From Deltaproteobacteria bacterium (GTDB taxonomy: Bacteria > Desulfobacterota > Desulfobaccia > Desulfobaccales > 0-14-0-80-60-11), in the NCBI GenBank assembly GCA_030018495.1, contig JASEFS010000019.1, positions 1 to 64,000 of the forward strand: DNA of 64,000 bases, in the 5' to 3' direction. A model generated the notes under the pieces. That model saw only the letters and a program-made list of their open reading frames with translations. It was not told where the DNA came from and searched no databases. Both the position numbers and the translations under genes were made by a program. Position 1 is the stretch's first letter. The number at the start of each line of letters is the position of its first letter. Below are positions 31,304 through 39,942 of this stretch, in pieces.

Positions 31304-33565
31304 TCAATTGGCAGCTCGCCGGCCGCTGGCCGCGGCCGGGATTTCAGTTGCCGGCGGCAGAGACACAAAAAAAGAGGTGCCGCTTTCGCCGGGGGCCTCT
31401 TTTTTCGTGCGGGTTTCGAAACGGATGCGGCCGCCGCATTTCTCAATGATGGCGTAACTCACGGAAAGGCCCAAACCAGTGCCTTCGCCCACCTTTTTGG
31501 TGGTGAAAAAAGGATCAAAAATCCGGTCCACATACTCTTTAGGAATACCTGTGCCGGTGTCGGCAACCATGGCCTCCACCATGCGGGTATCCGGATTGAT
31601 GCGGGTGCTGATGGTAAGTTTGCCGCCGTCGGGCATGGCGGCGATGGCGTTGGTGATGAGATTCAGGAAAACTTGTTGCATTTCTCCCGCATCGCCTCTC
31701 ACCTTGGGGAGTCCGGGGGTCAGGCGCAGGTCCAAGTCAATTTTTTTGGTCAACAAGGTGTTTTGCACCAACTTGAGAACGTTTTCCATTTCCTGATTCA
31801 GGTCGCAGAATTCATCATGCCGGGTAGGCTGGCGGGCAAAGGTCATCAGGTTTTCCACGATGCGCTTGCAGTTGAGGCCCTGCCGCTCGATGGTCTTCAA
31901 CATTTCATATTCTTTGCTGTCCGGAGGAGTGCGGTCCAGGAGCATCTCGGTGAAGCCCAGCATGATGCCCACCGGGTTATTGATTTCATGGGCCACACCC
32001 GCAGCCAGGGTGCCGATGGAGGCAAGCTTTTCCGTGCGCACCATTTGCTGTTCCATGCGCTGGCGCTCGGTCATATCCCGGGCGAATACCAGCACCCGCT
32101 CCACGGCGCGGCCGTCTTCCCCGTAAAGGGGGACCATATGGGTGGAGAGCCAATAGGTCCGTCCCCGTATGCGCACTTCGCCCCGGCTTTCGTGATTTCT
32201 GCCCGTGGTGACTACATAATTGACATTGTTAAGCATGGCCTCGGCGTCCTCGGGAGCCAGGAAATCCATAATGGATCTACCCCGAAGGGCTTGGGCCGGC
32301 ATGTTGAAAGCTCGGGCCGCGGCGGTGTTGGCCCGCATGATCCGCCCCTGATTGTCCAACAGCAGAATAAAATCCGGGGAGCGCTCCACCACGGAACGGT
32401 ACCGCTCCTCGCTGCGCTTGAGGTCCACGGTGGCCTTGTCCACGGCTTTCTGCAGCTCGTCCGTCCAGCGCCGCTCGTAATAAATAATGGCCATCCCCAT
32501 GAGCAGCAGGGCGAAGATGAGCAAGCCCTGAATCAGGAACTGGCGAATGTATAAGGAAGAGATGGTGCCTGCCACCTCATCGGTGGGGGCCACCACCGCC
32601 ACCGGCCAGATCCTTACATTCGGCAGGTCTTCATGATGAAGGTCCCGGGGGCCTTGCTGTTCTACATGAGCGTGGCTGTAAGCCAGAAATTTTTCCATGC
32701 GCTGGATGACTCCCCGGTGCCATCCCGAATAGTATCTGGCCGTGCCCTCATACCCGGCAAGCATGCGGGTTTTCTGGATTTCATTAATCTTATCAAAGCT
32801 GATGGCCGGGTTGCGCTTGCCCCGGGCGGTGAAGGCGTCCTCGCCGATAAATTCCCGTTCCGGGTGGTAGAGAAAAATGCCCTGCTGATTGATGATCCAA
32901 CAGTACCCGCTCCGGCCGGAGCGGATTTCCCGGGCATAGTGGCCGGTAAAGGCGCTGACGTCCACCTTGAAAAAGAGCACGCCGTCAAACCCGCCGGGAG
33001 GCTTGGGATGCGATTCGTCCACGCTCTCCAGATATATCGGCGTAGCGATGGTCATAAAAGGAATTTTAACTGTGCCCTTGGGTTCAACCTGTATCTTTGA
33101 CTGATATATCTGGCCCTTATTGACAGGGTTATGGGCCCAGACAACTTCGGGCATTTGAGAGAAGCTCTCATCTGTATACACATGGGGCCCGCTGGCATCC
33201 AAAAGGTAAGCCACATGACCATCGTGGCGGATGCGGACGATGGCGGTCACGCCCAGGCGGGAGAGCTCGCCGAAGCTGACCTGCATGCGGTTGGACCAAG
33301 CCACTTCCTCCAAATACTGAACGGCAGGAGAATAGGCGAGAATCTTCAGCTCCCGGCGCAGAAAAGCCAGGCCGTCCTCGATTTGCCGGGCCGCGGTCCG
33401 GGCCAGGATAAGCTGCTGCTGCTGAAAGTCGTCGGCTACAATGTCCTGGGTGCGCTTCAGCGACCAAAAGCCCAGGATAAAGGCCACCGCTAACAGGACC
33501 ACCACCAGGAGCCCCAGAAGCTTGATGACCCGGTTGAAGCCGATTTTTTCAATAGGGTTGATCAT
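31304..33565 (-). CDS. Membrane sensor histidine kinase (Cache-PAS-HisKA-HATPase), second copy
   Basis: 753 residues with the same plan as the kinase at 22252: TM1 about 14-34, Cache-type periplasmic domain ([20 protein letters not shown]), TM2 about 340-360, PAS about 385-500, His526 in [16 protein letters not shown], HATPase with [32 protein letters not shown]. The two kinases also share the N-terminal segment D(F)QQQ-LILAR. Start lies six bases after the PEPS-D stop, so translation is probably coupled. Ligand unknown. Confidence 0.92.
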   Translation of the reverse strand: MINPIEKIGFNRVIKLLGLLVVVLLAVAFILGFWSLKRTQDIVADDFQQQQLILARTAARQIEDGLAFLRRELKILAYSPAVQYLEEVAWSNRMQVSFGELSRLGVTAIVRIRHDGHVAYLLDASGPHVYTDESFSQMPEVVWAHNPVNKGQIYQSKIQVEPKGTVKIPFMTIATPIYLESVDESHPKPPGGFDGVLFFKVDVSAFTGHYAREIRSGRSGYCWIINQQGIFLYHPEREFIGEDAFTARGKRNPAISFDKINEIQKTRMLAGYEGTARYYSGWHRGVIQRMEKFLAYSHAHVEQQGPRDLHHEDLPNVRIWPVAVVAPTDEVAGTISSLYIRQFLIQGLLIFALLLMGMAIIYYERRWTDELQKAVDKATVDLKRSEERYRSVVERSPDFILLLDNQGRIMRANTAAARAFNMPAQALRGRSIMDFLAPEDAEAMLNNVNYVVTTGRNHESRGEVRIRGRTYWLSTHMVPLYGEDGRAVERVLVFARDMTERQRMEQQMVRTEKLASIGTLAAGVAHEINNPVGIMLGFTEMLLDRTPPDSKEYEMLKTIERQGLNCKRIVENLMTFARQPTRHDEFCDLNQEMENVLKLVQNTLLTKKIDLDLRLTPGLPKVRGDAGEMQQVFLNLITNAIAAMPDGGKLTISTRINPDTRMVEAMVADTGTGIPKEYVDRIFDPFFTTKKVGEGTGLGLSVSYAIIEKCGGRIRFETRTKKEAPGESGTSFFVSLPPATEIPAAASGRRAAN

Positions 33566-33571
33566 ATTATT

Positions 33572-36097
33572 TCAAATATTCAAATTATATCCTGATGTGA
33601 TGAATTCGTGATAATACTGCTCGACCATGGCGTCGTCCTGCATGGTTACGTCCAGTTGTTTGCTCACCATGATCAGGCGCCCCAGCACCTCCAGCTTCTC
33701 CTCCAGGACGTGAACCGGAAAACCGTCCAGGCGGGCCGTGATGGAATCGCCCTTGAGCTCCACCCGGAAGTCCAGGTGCTGCAGTACCTTGGCCAGAAAA
33801 AGCACCCGCCGCGCCCGCCGGGTAAGGTCAGCCCCTCCCCCATAAAACACCAGGGTGACGTAGCTTTCCTCCGGCGCGCCCAGGTACGCGTCGATGGTGG
33901 TGAAGTGGTAGCCCAAACGGCTGGAGAAATTCATATAATCCCGGGCGATGATGGCGAAGTTGTCTTCCTGGAGGCGGTCCTGGGCGCCGGCGTCCGAGGC
34001 CGCACCCATGACCACGGAAATGAAGCTGGTCAAATCCAGGGGCTTGGGACCCTTCCAGCCGATGGCCGCCACCCCTCGCCAATACGCCAGCATGGGCCGG
34101 GAGCGCAGGTCTTCGGGAGTGATGATGGGGGATTCCCGGGCTTCGGGCCTCAGGCCGCCGCCCACATCTATGACATAAATCTCCAGCGGCAAATCGCTCT
34201 GCAAGCTCCGGGCGTACTCCCTGGACATCGCTCCCCGGGAGACCTTGAAAAGCTCGGTCATGGCCTTTTCATGGGCAAAGCGGGTGATGTCGTGATAGGT
34301 CTCACAGGCCTCGGGGCGGAAGCGCTCGCTTCTGGGATCCAGGAGGTTGAGAGGAGTAATGTGCTTTAAGGCCCGCTCCAGGGTCCGCCAGGCACGGCTC
34401 TGGTGCAGAATGGCGTCCTCCGGGGGCGCCACGAGAAGTTCTTCCTGCCGCCCGGCGTAGACGTTGCCGTAATAGGCGTCAACGGTCACCAGGTCCCCCT
34501 GGTGCAGGCGGCTGGCCGCGTCTTTGGCCCCGAACAGGGCGGGCACGCCCGCCTCCCGGAGGACCGTGGCCAGGTGCGTGGTGGCGCTCCCCATCTCGCA
34601 GATGACCGCGGCCACCCGGCCCACAGCCAGGCCGTATTCCGGCAGGGCTTGGCGGATCACCAGCACCGACCCCGCAGGGATTTCCTGGATGTCCTGGTCC
34701 CGAAGGATGTGCACCGGGCCGGCCCCGGCCCCCCGGGAGGCGATGACGCCGTTCTCCAGGAGTACCGGAACACCCTTGAGCCGCGGCGGCACGTAGCCGG
34801 CCTTGGCTTTGCGGCTCAGACGCAAGGGGCGGGCCTGGAGGATGACCAATTTGCCAGCCTGGTCCAGGGCCCATTCAATATCCTGGGGGACGCCGAAGTG
34901 CCGGGCCACGGCTTCGGCAACGCGGGCCAGCTCCATTGCCTGCTCCGGCGTCAGGCAAGGGCCGGCAAGCTCAGCAACGGCGTATTCCTCAAGGATGCCG
35001 CCGGTCGGCGCCAAGCGGTGTATCCGGGTCTTGGCCCCGATATCCTGGGAGACCAGGCGGCCTTTCTCCACCCGGTAGACGTCGGGTTCGGCCTGTCCGC
35101 CCACCGCGGTGGAGCCCAAGCCCCACACCGCGTTGATGATGACAACATCCTCACCCGTGCGGGGATCGGCAGTATAGAGCACCCCGGCGGCCCTGGCGTT
35201 CACCATTTCCATGACGAGCACGCCCATGGCCAGCTCCTGGTATGAATAGCCGCTGGCATGGCAATAGTAGAGGGCCTGGGGGGTGAACTGGCTGGCAATG
35301 ACCTGCTTGTAACGCTCCGCCACCATATCCGCAGGAACGTTCAGGATGCTTTCGAACTGTCCGGCAAAACTGATGAGGCCGTCTTCCTGGAGTGCGGAGC
35401 TGCGCACGGACACCCGGTCAACCCCCAGACGATCCATTTCCTGCGCCAGAGCTTCCGCAAGCGCCTGGGGCAGCGGGCTGGCCAGAAGGCGCCGCTTGAT
35501 GGCTTCCCCGGCCTGCCGCAAACTGTCCAGCTGCCGGATGTTGGCCTTGCTGATGGCCTCCCGGATAAAGGCTTCCAAACCGGCTTCCTCAAAAAACAGT
35601 TTTTGGGCATAGGCGCTTACTGCAAAGCCGCGGGGCACCGGAAACCCCTGGCCCAACAACTCTCCCAGTTTGGCGGCTTTGCCGCCGAAGTAGTGCTGAT
35701 CAACGGCCTGGCTTAAAGGCAGGGTCAGAGGACCGGGCTTGAGCTCCGGAGTGGCCAGCTCGGCCTTAAGGCGCGCCGTAATCCTTTGGCGGGCTGCCTC
35801 CAAGCCGCGGTAACGTCCTCCGGCCAGAGCGATGAGAGCTTCCACGAGAATCTCCACTTCCCGGGAAAGCCGGTCGACCGCGCCCCGGACATAGGACATG
35901 TCAAACAGATATCCTTCATTGCGCTTGGTCTGGAGATCGGCCAGGATGGCCAGGATGGCGCTGTTGGCGTGCAGCAGGCGCTTGTAATGGCGATAGCGTT
36001 CCAAAAGCGGCGCAGGAGGCCCTGCAGAAATCGGAGGACGGTCCGGCTTCCTTTTTTTTGTGAGCCATTGTTTTAACTTGTCCAGGGCCTCAGCCAC
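33572..36097 (-). CDS. PEP-synthase-like ATP-grasp/phosphohistidine protein, paralogue D
   Basis: 841 residues. Helical N-region (LLHANSAILAILADLQTK, EGYLFDMSYV); ATP-grasp (FGGKAAKLGELLG, VRSSALQEDGLISFAGQF, INAVWGLGS, PQDIEWALDQAG, QARPLRL); phosphohistidine domain with His508 in GSATTHLATVLREAGVPAL; C-domain with ACETYHDITRFAHEKAM, IDVGGGL, DYMNFSSRLGYHF. The C-domain motif differs slightly (ACET for NCRT). GTG start. First gene of PEPS-HK-RR-peptide-(CA) on the minus strand, mirroring the order at 19692-24994. No PEP-binding barrel. Confidence 0.9.
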   Translation of the reverse strand: MAEALDKLKQWLTKKRKPDRPPISAGPPAPLLERYRHYKRLLHANSAILAILADLQTKRNEGYLFDMSYVRGAVDRLSREVEILVEALIALAGGRYRGLEAARQRITARLKAELATPELKPGPLTLPLSQAVDQHYFGGKAAKLGELLGQGFPVPRGFAVSAYAQKLFFEEAGLEAFIREAISKANIRQLDSLRQAGEAIKRRLLASPLPQALAEALAQEMDRLGVDRVSVRSSALQEDGLISFAGQFESILNVPADMVAERYKQVIASQFTPQALYYCHASGYSYQELAMGVLVMEMVNARAAGVLYTADPRTGEDVVIINAVWGLGSTAVGGQAEPDVYRVEKGRLVSQDIGAKTRIHRLAPTGGILEEYAVAELAGPCLTPEQAMELARVAEAVARHFGVPQDIEWALDQAGKLVILQARPLRLSRKAKAGYVPPRLKGVPVLLENGVIASRGAGAGPVHILRDQDIQEIPAGSVLVIRQALPEYGLAVGRVAAVICEMGSATTHLATVLREAGVPALFGAKDAASRLHQGDLVTVDAYYGNVYAGRQEELLVAPPEDAILHQSRAWRTLERALKHITPLNLLDPRSERFRPEACETYHDITRFAHEKAMTELFKVSRGAMSREYARSLQSDLPLEIYVIDVGGGLRPEARESPIITPEDLRSRPMLAYWRGVAAIGWKGPKPLDLTSFISVVMGAASDAGAQDRLQEDNFAIIARDYMNFSSRLGYHFTTIDAYLGAPEESYVTLVFYGGGADLTRRARRVLFLAKVLQHLDFRVELKGDSITARLDGFPVHVLEEKLEVLGRLIMVSKQLDVTMQDDAMVEQYYHEFITSGYNLNI

Positions 36098-36283
36098 TTC
36101 GTAAATTCCCGCAAACGTGATATATACCTATTTTAAATAACAATCGGGCAAAAAGCCACTTTTACGGTTTTCGCCTTACGGTTTTCGGTTTTCGTTGAAA
36201 TGGTTAGATTGTGTGCTCAAAACCCAAATCATGCTTCTGGTTTTTATGCTTAAACCTGGAAATATGAAATAAGAGAACAGCCC

Positions 36284-36901
36284 ATGACCATGATAGCTGA
36301 TCCGGAGCAGTATTTCAGGAACTTCATTCCCCCCCGGGATGAGATCCTGCGGGAATTGGAGCAAGAGGCGAAAGACGAAAGGATTCCCATTGTGGGGCCG
36401 GTGGTGGGCGAGCTGCTCTTTATCTTGGCCCGGGCGGTCCGGGCTCAAAGAATCCTGGAGCTGGGGACCGCCATCGGCTACTCCGCCATTTACCTGGCCC
36501 ACGGCTGCGAGCCCGCCAAAGGACGGGTCATAACTTTGGAATGGGATGAGGGTATGGCGGCCCGGGCCAGGAGCAATATTGCCAAGGCCGGGTTGAGCCA
36601 TCTGGTTGAAGTCCAGGTGGGAGACGCTCAAAAGCTGATGGCGGACATGACCGGGGGTACTTTTGACCTGGTTTTCCTGGACATCGACAAGGAAGGATAT
36701 TTGCCGGCCCTGGCGCACTGCCACCGCCTTCTGAAAACCGGCGGCCTGCTGATCGCCGACAACGTCGGATTTGCCGGGGCTGATCCCTTCAACCAGGGGA
36801 TTATGGCGGACCGGCGCTGGCGCGCCGTCTCTCTGCTCTGCTTCCTGCCGAACCACTCCCCCGAAAAAGACGGCCTGGCTTTCGCAGTGAAGGTGGCCTG
36901 A
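36284..36901 (+). CDS. SAM-dependent O-methyltransferase (CCoAOMT/COMT-like family 3)
   Basis: 205 residues. SAM-binding motif ILELGTAIGYSAIYLA (about 60-75), acidic loop VITLEWDEG, GDAQKL, and metal/catalytic segment LVFLDIDKEGY, then GGLLIADNVGFAG, all characteristic of cation-dependent O-methyltransferase family 3. Substrate not deducible. Upstream 36098-36283 holds drifting TTACGGTTTTCG repeats (36162-36187). A GGCCGG/CCGGCC hairpin without a T-run follows the stop. Confidence 0.88.
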   Translation: MTMIADPEQYFRNFIPPRDEILRELEQEAKDERIPIVGPVVGELLFILARAVRAQRILELGTAIGYSAIYLAHGCEPAKGRVITLEWDEGMAARARSNIAKAGLSHLVEVQVGDAQKLMADMTGGTFDLVFLDIDKEGYLPALAHCHRLLKTGGLLIADNVGFAGADPFNQGIMADRRWRAVSLLCFLPNHSPEKDGLAFAVKVA

Positions 36902-36938
36902 CGGGGCGGCCGGTCAAGCCGGCCACCCGCAAAAGCTG

Positions 36939-38339
36939 TTACAGACAGCGCATAAACGCGGTTAAGGCTTGCTTTTCTTTCGGAGTGAGATTCAAACGGG
37001 TCACCAGATTAAAGAATTCCACCGTATCCTCCAGGGTTAAGCAGCGGCCGTCGTGCAGGTACGGCGGGGAGTCTTTAATGCCTCTCAGCGTGAAGGTTTT
37101 AATGGGACCGTCCGCCGCGATGTACTGACCGTTGATCATCTGGGGCTTGTAAAAGCGTTCCACTTTCAGGTCGTGCATCTTGTCGTCCAAATAAAACGGC
37201 GCAGGATGGCACTCGGCGCACTTGCCTTTGCCGAAAAAAATCTCCTGACCCAGCATTTCTTCCTCAGTGGCCTTTTCCGGGTCAAGCCTGCCGAATTCGT
37301 TGAGCTTCGGAGCCGGCGGAAAATCAAAGATATTTTGCATCTGGGCCATCATTACCACCTGGCTGGCCCGGTCCGGCAGATTGACGCCCTTCTTGGCCGC
37401 GATGACGTGGTCGCCGTCAAAATATGCAGTGCGCTGCTCAAATTCGGTAAAGTCTTCTATGGACCGCAAAGACCGCTTGGAGCCGTGAATCTGCTGGTTG
37501 AACATGCCCCGGAGGCTGACGGTGTCGAGGCGGAACCGCAGGGCCTGGGGGCGGGTGTCCGGGTTCAGGTGAAAGGCCCCGTTGGTATGGCCGTTGGCAT
37601 GGCAGTCCAGGCACGACACCCCCAAGCTGGGCTCTTCCACCTTCCGGTCCTCCGTCTGGTTGAACTGCTGCTGGGGGAAGGGAGTAAGCAGCAGGCGCAG
37701 GCCCTCCATTTGGACCGGGGTCAGGATGCCGTGCATAATTTCATAATAATTTTTAATGGAAAGAAGCTTTCCCTGAGAGACATCTCCCAGGTCAGGCCGG
37801 GTGGTCAGAAAAATGGGGGGCGGAAACTCCGGCAAAAAATGTTCCGGCAGATCGAATTCCACGTCGAAGCGCTCCAGGGAGCGTTGCTCAAGCTTGCGGA
37901 TTTCGTCAATCTGATTTTTGGGAAAGACCTGGCCGCCCACCGGGTGTTTAACGTGAGGCAGGGGCAGGAAACCCTTGGGGAAAAGGTCTTTTTCCCGGAT
38001 CACCCCCGGGGGCGTCTGGGCCAGCTTTTCCCAAGTCATATCAGCGGGAAGCTTGACGCGCACGCCTTCCTGGACGGGCTTGCGGCCGCCGGACATCATC
38101 ACCCCCTTGGCCGGGCGATTGCTTAAATCGTAGCGCTCCTGGAGCAGGGCTTGCTGGGTTTTCATGACCTTGGGTTTATCCGCCACGTCCTGTTTCATGA
38201 TGGCGGCAAAATCCTTTTTGATTACTACGGGCAGGTAGGTTTCTTTCTCATAATCCTGGGCATGTCCGGCAACCAACAAACCAACGATCGCGGCCCCAAC
38301 CAGGCCCGCAAGGAGCCATTGGTGTTTTCTGTGCCTCAT
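36939..38339 (-). CDS. Dihaem cytochrome c, MauG/cytochrome c peroxidase-like
   Basis: 466 residues exported via an N-terminal signal (about 10-28). Two haem-c motifs, CLDCH (about 245) and CAECH (about 375), separated by about 130 residues as in CcpA/MauG-type dihaem enzymes, and a C-terminal segment TLRGIKDSPPYLHDGRCLTLEDTVEFFN typical of that fold. Periplasmic redox enzyme; peroxidase or other oxidation activity cannot be told apart. ATG with AAGGAG. Confidence 0.85.
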   Translation of the reverse strand: MRHRKHQWLLAGLVGAAIVGLLVAGHAQDYEKETYLPVVIKKDFAAIMKQDVADKPKVMKTQQALLQERYDLSNRPAKGVMMSGGRKPVQEGVRVKLPADMTWEKLAQTPPGVIREKDLFPKGFLPLPHVKHPVGGQVFPKNQIDEIRKLEQRSLERFDVEFDLPEHFLPEFPPPIFLTTRPDLGDVSQGKLLSIKNYYEIMHGILTPVQMEGLRLLLTPFPQQQFNQTEDRKVEEPSLGVSCLDCHANGHTNGAFHLNPDTRPQALRFRLDTVSLRGMFNQQIHGSKRSLRSIEDFTEFEQRTAYFDGDHVIAAKKGVNLPDRASQVVMMAQMQNIFDFPPAPKLNEFGRLDPEKATEEEMLGQEIFFGKGKCAECHPAPFYLDDKMHDLKVERFYKPQMINGQYIAADGPIKTFTLRGIKDSPPYLHDGRCLTLEDTVEFFNLVTRLNLTPKEKQALTAFMRCL

Positions 38340-38440
38340 GACATCTCCTTTCTGATTAACCCATGGTTTTGCAGAAAATCAGCATGGAAATTGCTGTGGT
38401 AATCGGCAGTGCCCTTTATTTTTTACTAATCAGCCTGTAA

Positions 38441-38632
38441 GGCGGGGTCAAGTTAGACGCGTTAAAACAACAGACCGTTTCAGCCGATTCCGGCAGCCCA
38501 GGAGGATTCGGCCGCCGAGTGGCAGAATTTACGCAAAAACTGGTAAAGTCAGGCTGTGTTCACCTCATGGCCAGTGATGCCCATACGCCAGACATAGGCC
38601 GCCCCTGCTGTCGCCGGCCCCGAAGAAGCTGA
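38441..38632 (+). pseudogene. Remnant of a CpsB/YwqE-type PHP-domain tyrosine phosphatase
   Basis: Plus-strand frame without a start reads QQTVSADSGSPGGFGRRV, then AEFTQKLVKSGCVHLMASDAH. It resembles the C-terminal part of manganese-dependent protein tyrosine phosphatases of the PHP family, where QITAxSLLGxFG and VHFIASDAH are conserved. The upstream part is missing and the frame ends in a stop, so this is a decayed gene 3' end in the 418-base gap 38340-38757. The rest of that gap shows nothing recognisable. Confidence 0.6.
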
Positions 38633-38757
38633 CCGGACCGGCAGGGGAAAGCCAAGCCTGGGGTATGGTCTTTACGCTGCCGAAAAGATAGTGCGGGGAG
38701 AACATCCCTGAAGGCAGGAGAAGTAACCCCAAACAACCCGCCGCCATCCCTTCGGGT

Positions 38758-39045
38758 TTATTGTTTTCCTGGCAGCGGGCGAGCGATCTGCTCCAAATTG
38801 CCTTCCATGTCGGTTATGATCAAACGGCCGGAGGGGAGGCGAAAAGCCCTGGCGCCGATCTCGCCCTGAGCATACTCCGGCGGCACTTTTACTTCCGGCA
38901 AATTGGTTTCCACTCCGAAAAGCTCGTAAGAGCCGGTGCCTAATTCCCTCACGCTCTGGAGATCCCGCACCTGGTGGGTCACCCCTTCTTCGGTCAAAAC
39001 TTCCATGAGCTCCCGACGATCCGCATCCGTGCAAATAAACCTCAT
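38758..39045 (-). CDS. Conserved-looking small protein of unknown function
   Basis: 95 residues, soluble, mixed alpha/beta prediction (MRFICTDADRRELMEVL start; GARAFRLPSGRLIITDMEGN near the C-terminus). GGAGGAGG upstream of the ATG is a strong ribosome site. No membrane segments, two Cys-free halves except one Cys near the start. Family not recognised. Stands alone on the minus strand. Confidence 0.65.
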   Translation of the reverse strand: MRFICTDADRRELMEVLTEEGVTHQVRDLQSVRELGTGSYELFGVETNLPEVKVPPEYAQGEIGARAFRLPSGRLIITDMEGNLEQIARPLPGKQ

Positions 39046-39270
39046 TTTTAGCCCTCCTCCGGCCGCTTCTTAGATACTGTGGTAAGGTCGACCTTATAGT
39101 TTCTGCCTCTATTTTAGAGTTAATCATCACATTTCTTTCAGGCAACACCGCGGCGTGTTTAAGAAAAATGGCACGAGCCTGGAGGATGGGGGCCGAGGGA
39201 GGGTTTTATGGGAATTAGGAGGAGGGGCGGGGGGTGCGGGGCTTGCGGCTAATGAAGCCGAATTCCGGTG

Positions 39271-39312
39271 AAAAAAGGGGAACAGGCGCGCCAGCGCTCA
39301 TTCCCCCTTTTC
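39271..39312 (-). terminator. Terminator after the HpnN/HpnM-like operon
   Basis: On the minus strand, AAAAGGGGGAA ... TTCCCCTTTTTT forms a hairpin with a T-run, about 35 bases after the stop at 39348. The remaining spacer 39046-39270 is G-rich and holds no visible gene. Confidence 0.7.
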
Positions 39313-39347
39313 AGGAATTGCATATGACCAAGAAGCGGTTTGCCCGG

Positions 39348-39938
39348 CTACTGGATGGAGCGGTATTGCGTCCGCAATCTATCCATCAGGTAATCAAAGG
39401 AATTAGTGCTCATGACCCTGGCGAACTGCCGCTTGTAATTGTCCAGAATGCTGACGCCGTCCACTATGACATCATACAGGACCCATCCGGCGCTTTTCCG
39501 GGCCATGAGATAATCCACCGGGATTTTCTCATTCGTGCGAATTAGGGTGGTATCCACGCTGGCTTGGTTGCCCTGGACTTGCTCCTTATGATATTGGACG
39601 GTTTCCTGCTTGAGAAAGTTCAGCACCAGCCGGGTGTAGGAATCCGTGAACAAAGCACTGAAAATATCCTGGAATTCCTTTCGTTGGGAGGCATTCAGGC
39701 TGTTGTAGGCGTTACCCAGCGAGTCCTTGGACATCCGGTCGAAATCGAAATTCTTGCGAATAATGTTTCGAATGGCTTCCTTCCGGGCTTGCTGAGATAG
39801 GCCGGGATTGTTCTGAATGCCCATTACCTCGTTCAGGATGTCCTTCACATAGGAAGTGGGAGTGGCGGCAAGGGCTGCAGCGGTGAAGGCCGTCAAAATG
39901 GCCGGGATGACAAGAGTTATCCAAAATTTAGATTTCAT
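39348..39938 (-). CDS. MlaC/Ttg2D-family periplasmic lipid-binding protein (HpnM-like)
   Basis: 196 residues with a signal peptide (about 1-24) and the single MlaC/toluene-tolerance (Tol_Tol_Ttg2) domain; helices with RNIIRKNFDFDRMSK and FSALFTDSYTRLVLN followed by YDVIVDGVSILDNYKRQF are typical. MlaC proteins ferry phospholipids across the periplasm; HpnM homologues accompany hopanoid RND exporters. Located five bases downstream of an HpnN-like RND gene, supporting HpnM-like function. Hopanoid synthesis genes themselves are not in the window. Confidence 0.85.
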   Translation of the reverse strand: MKSKFWITLVIPAILTAFTAAALAATPTSYVKDILNEVMGIQNNPGLSQQARKEAIRNIIRKNFDFDRMSKDSLGNAYNSLNASQRKEFQDIFSALFTDSYTRLVLNFLKQETVQYHKEQVQGNQASVDTTLIRTNEKIPVDYLMARKSAGWVLYDVIVDGVSILDNYKRQFARVMSTNSFDYLMDRLRTQYRSIQ

Positions 39939-39942
39939 AAAC

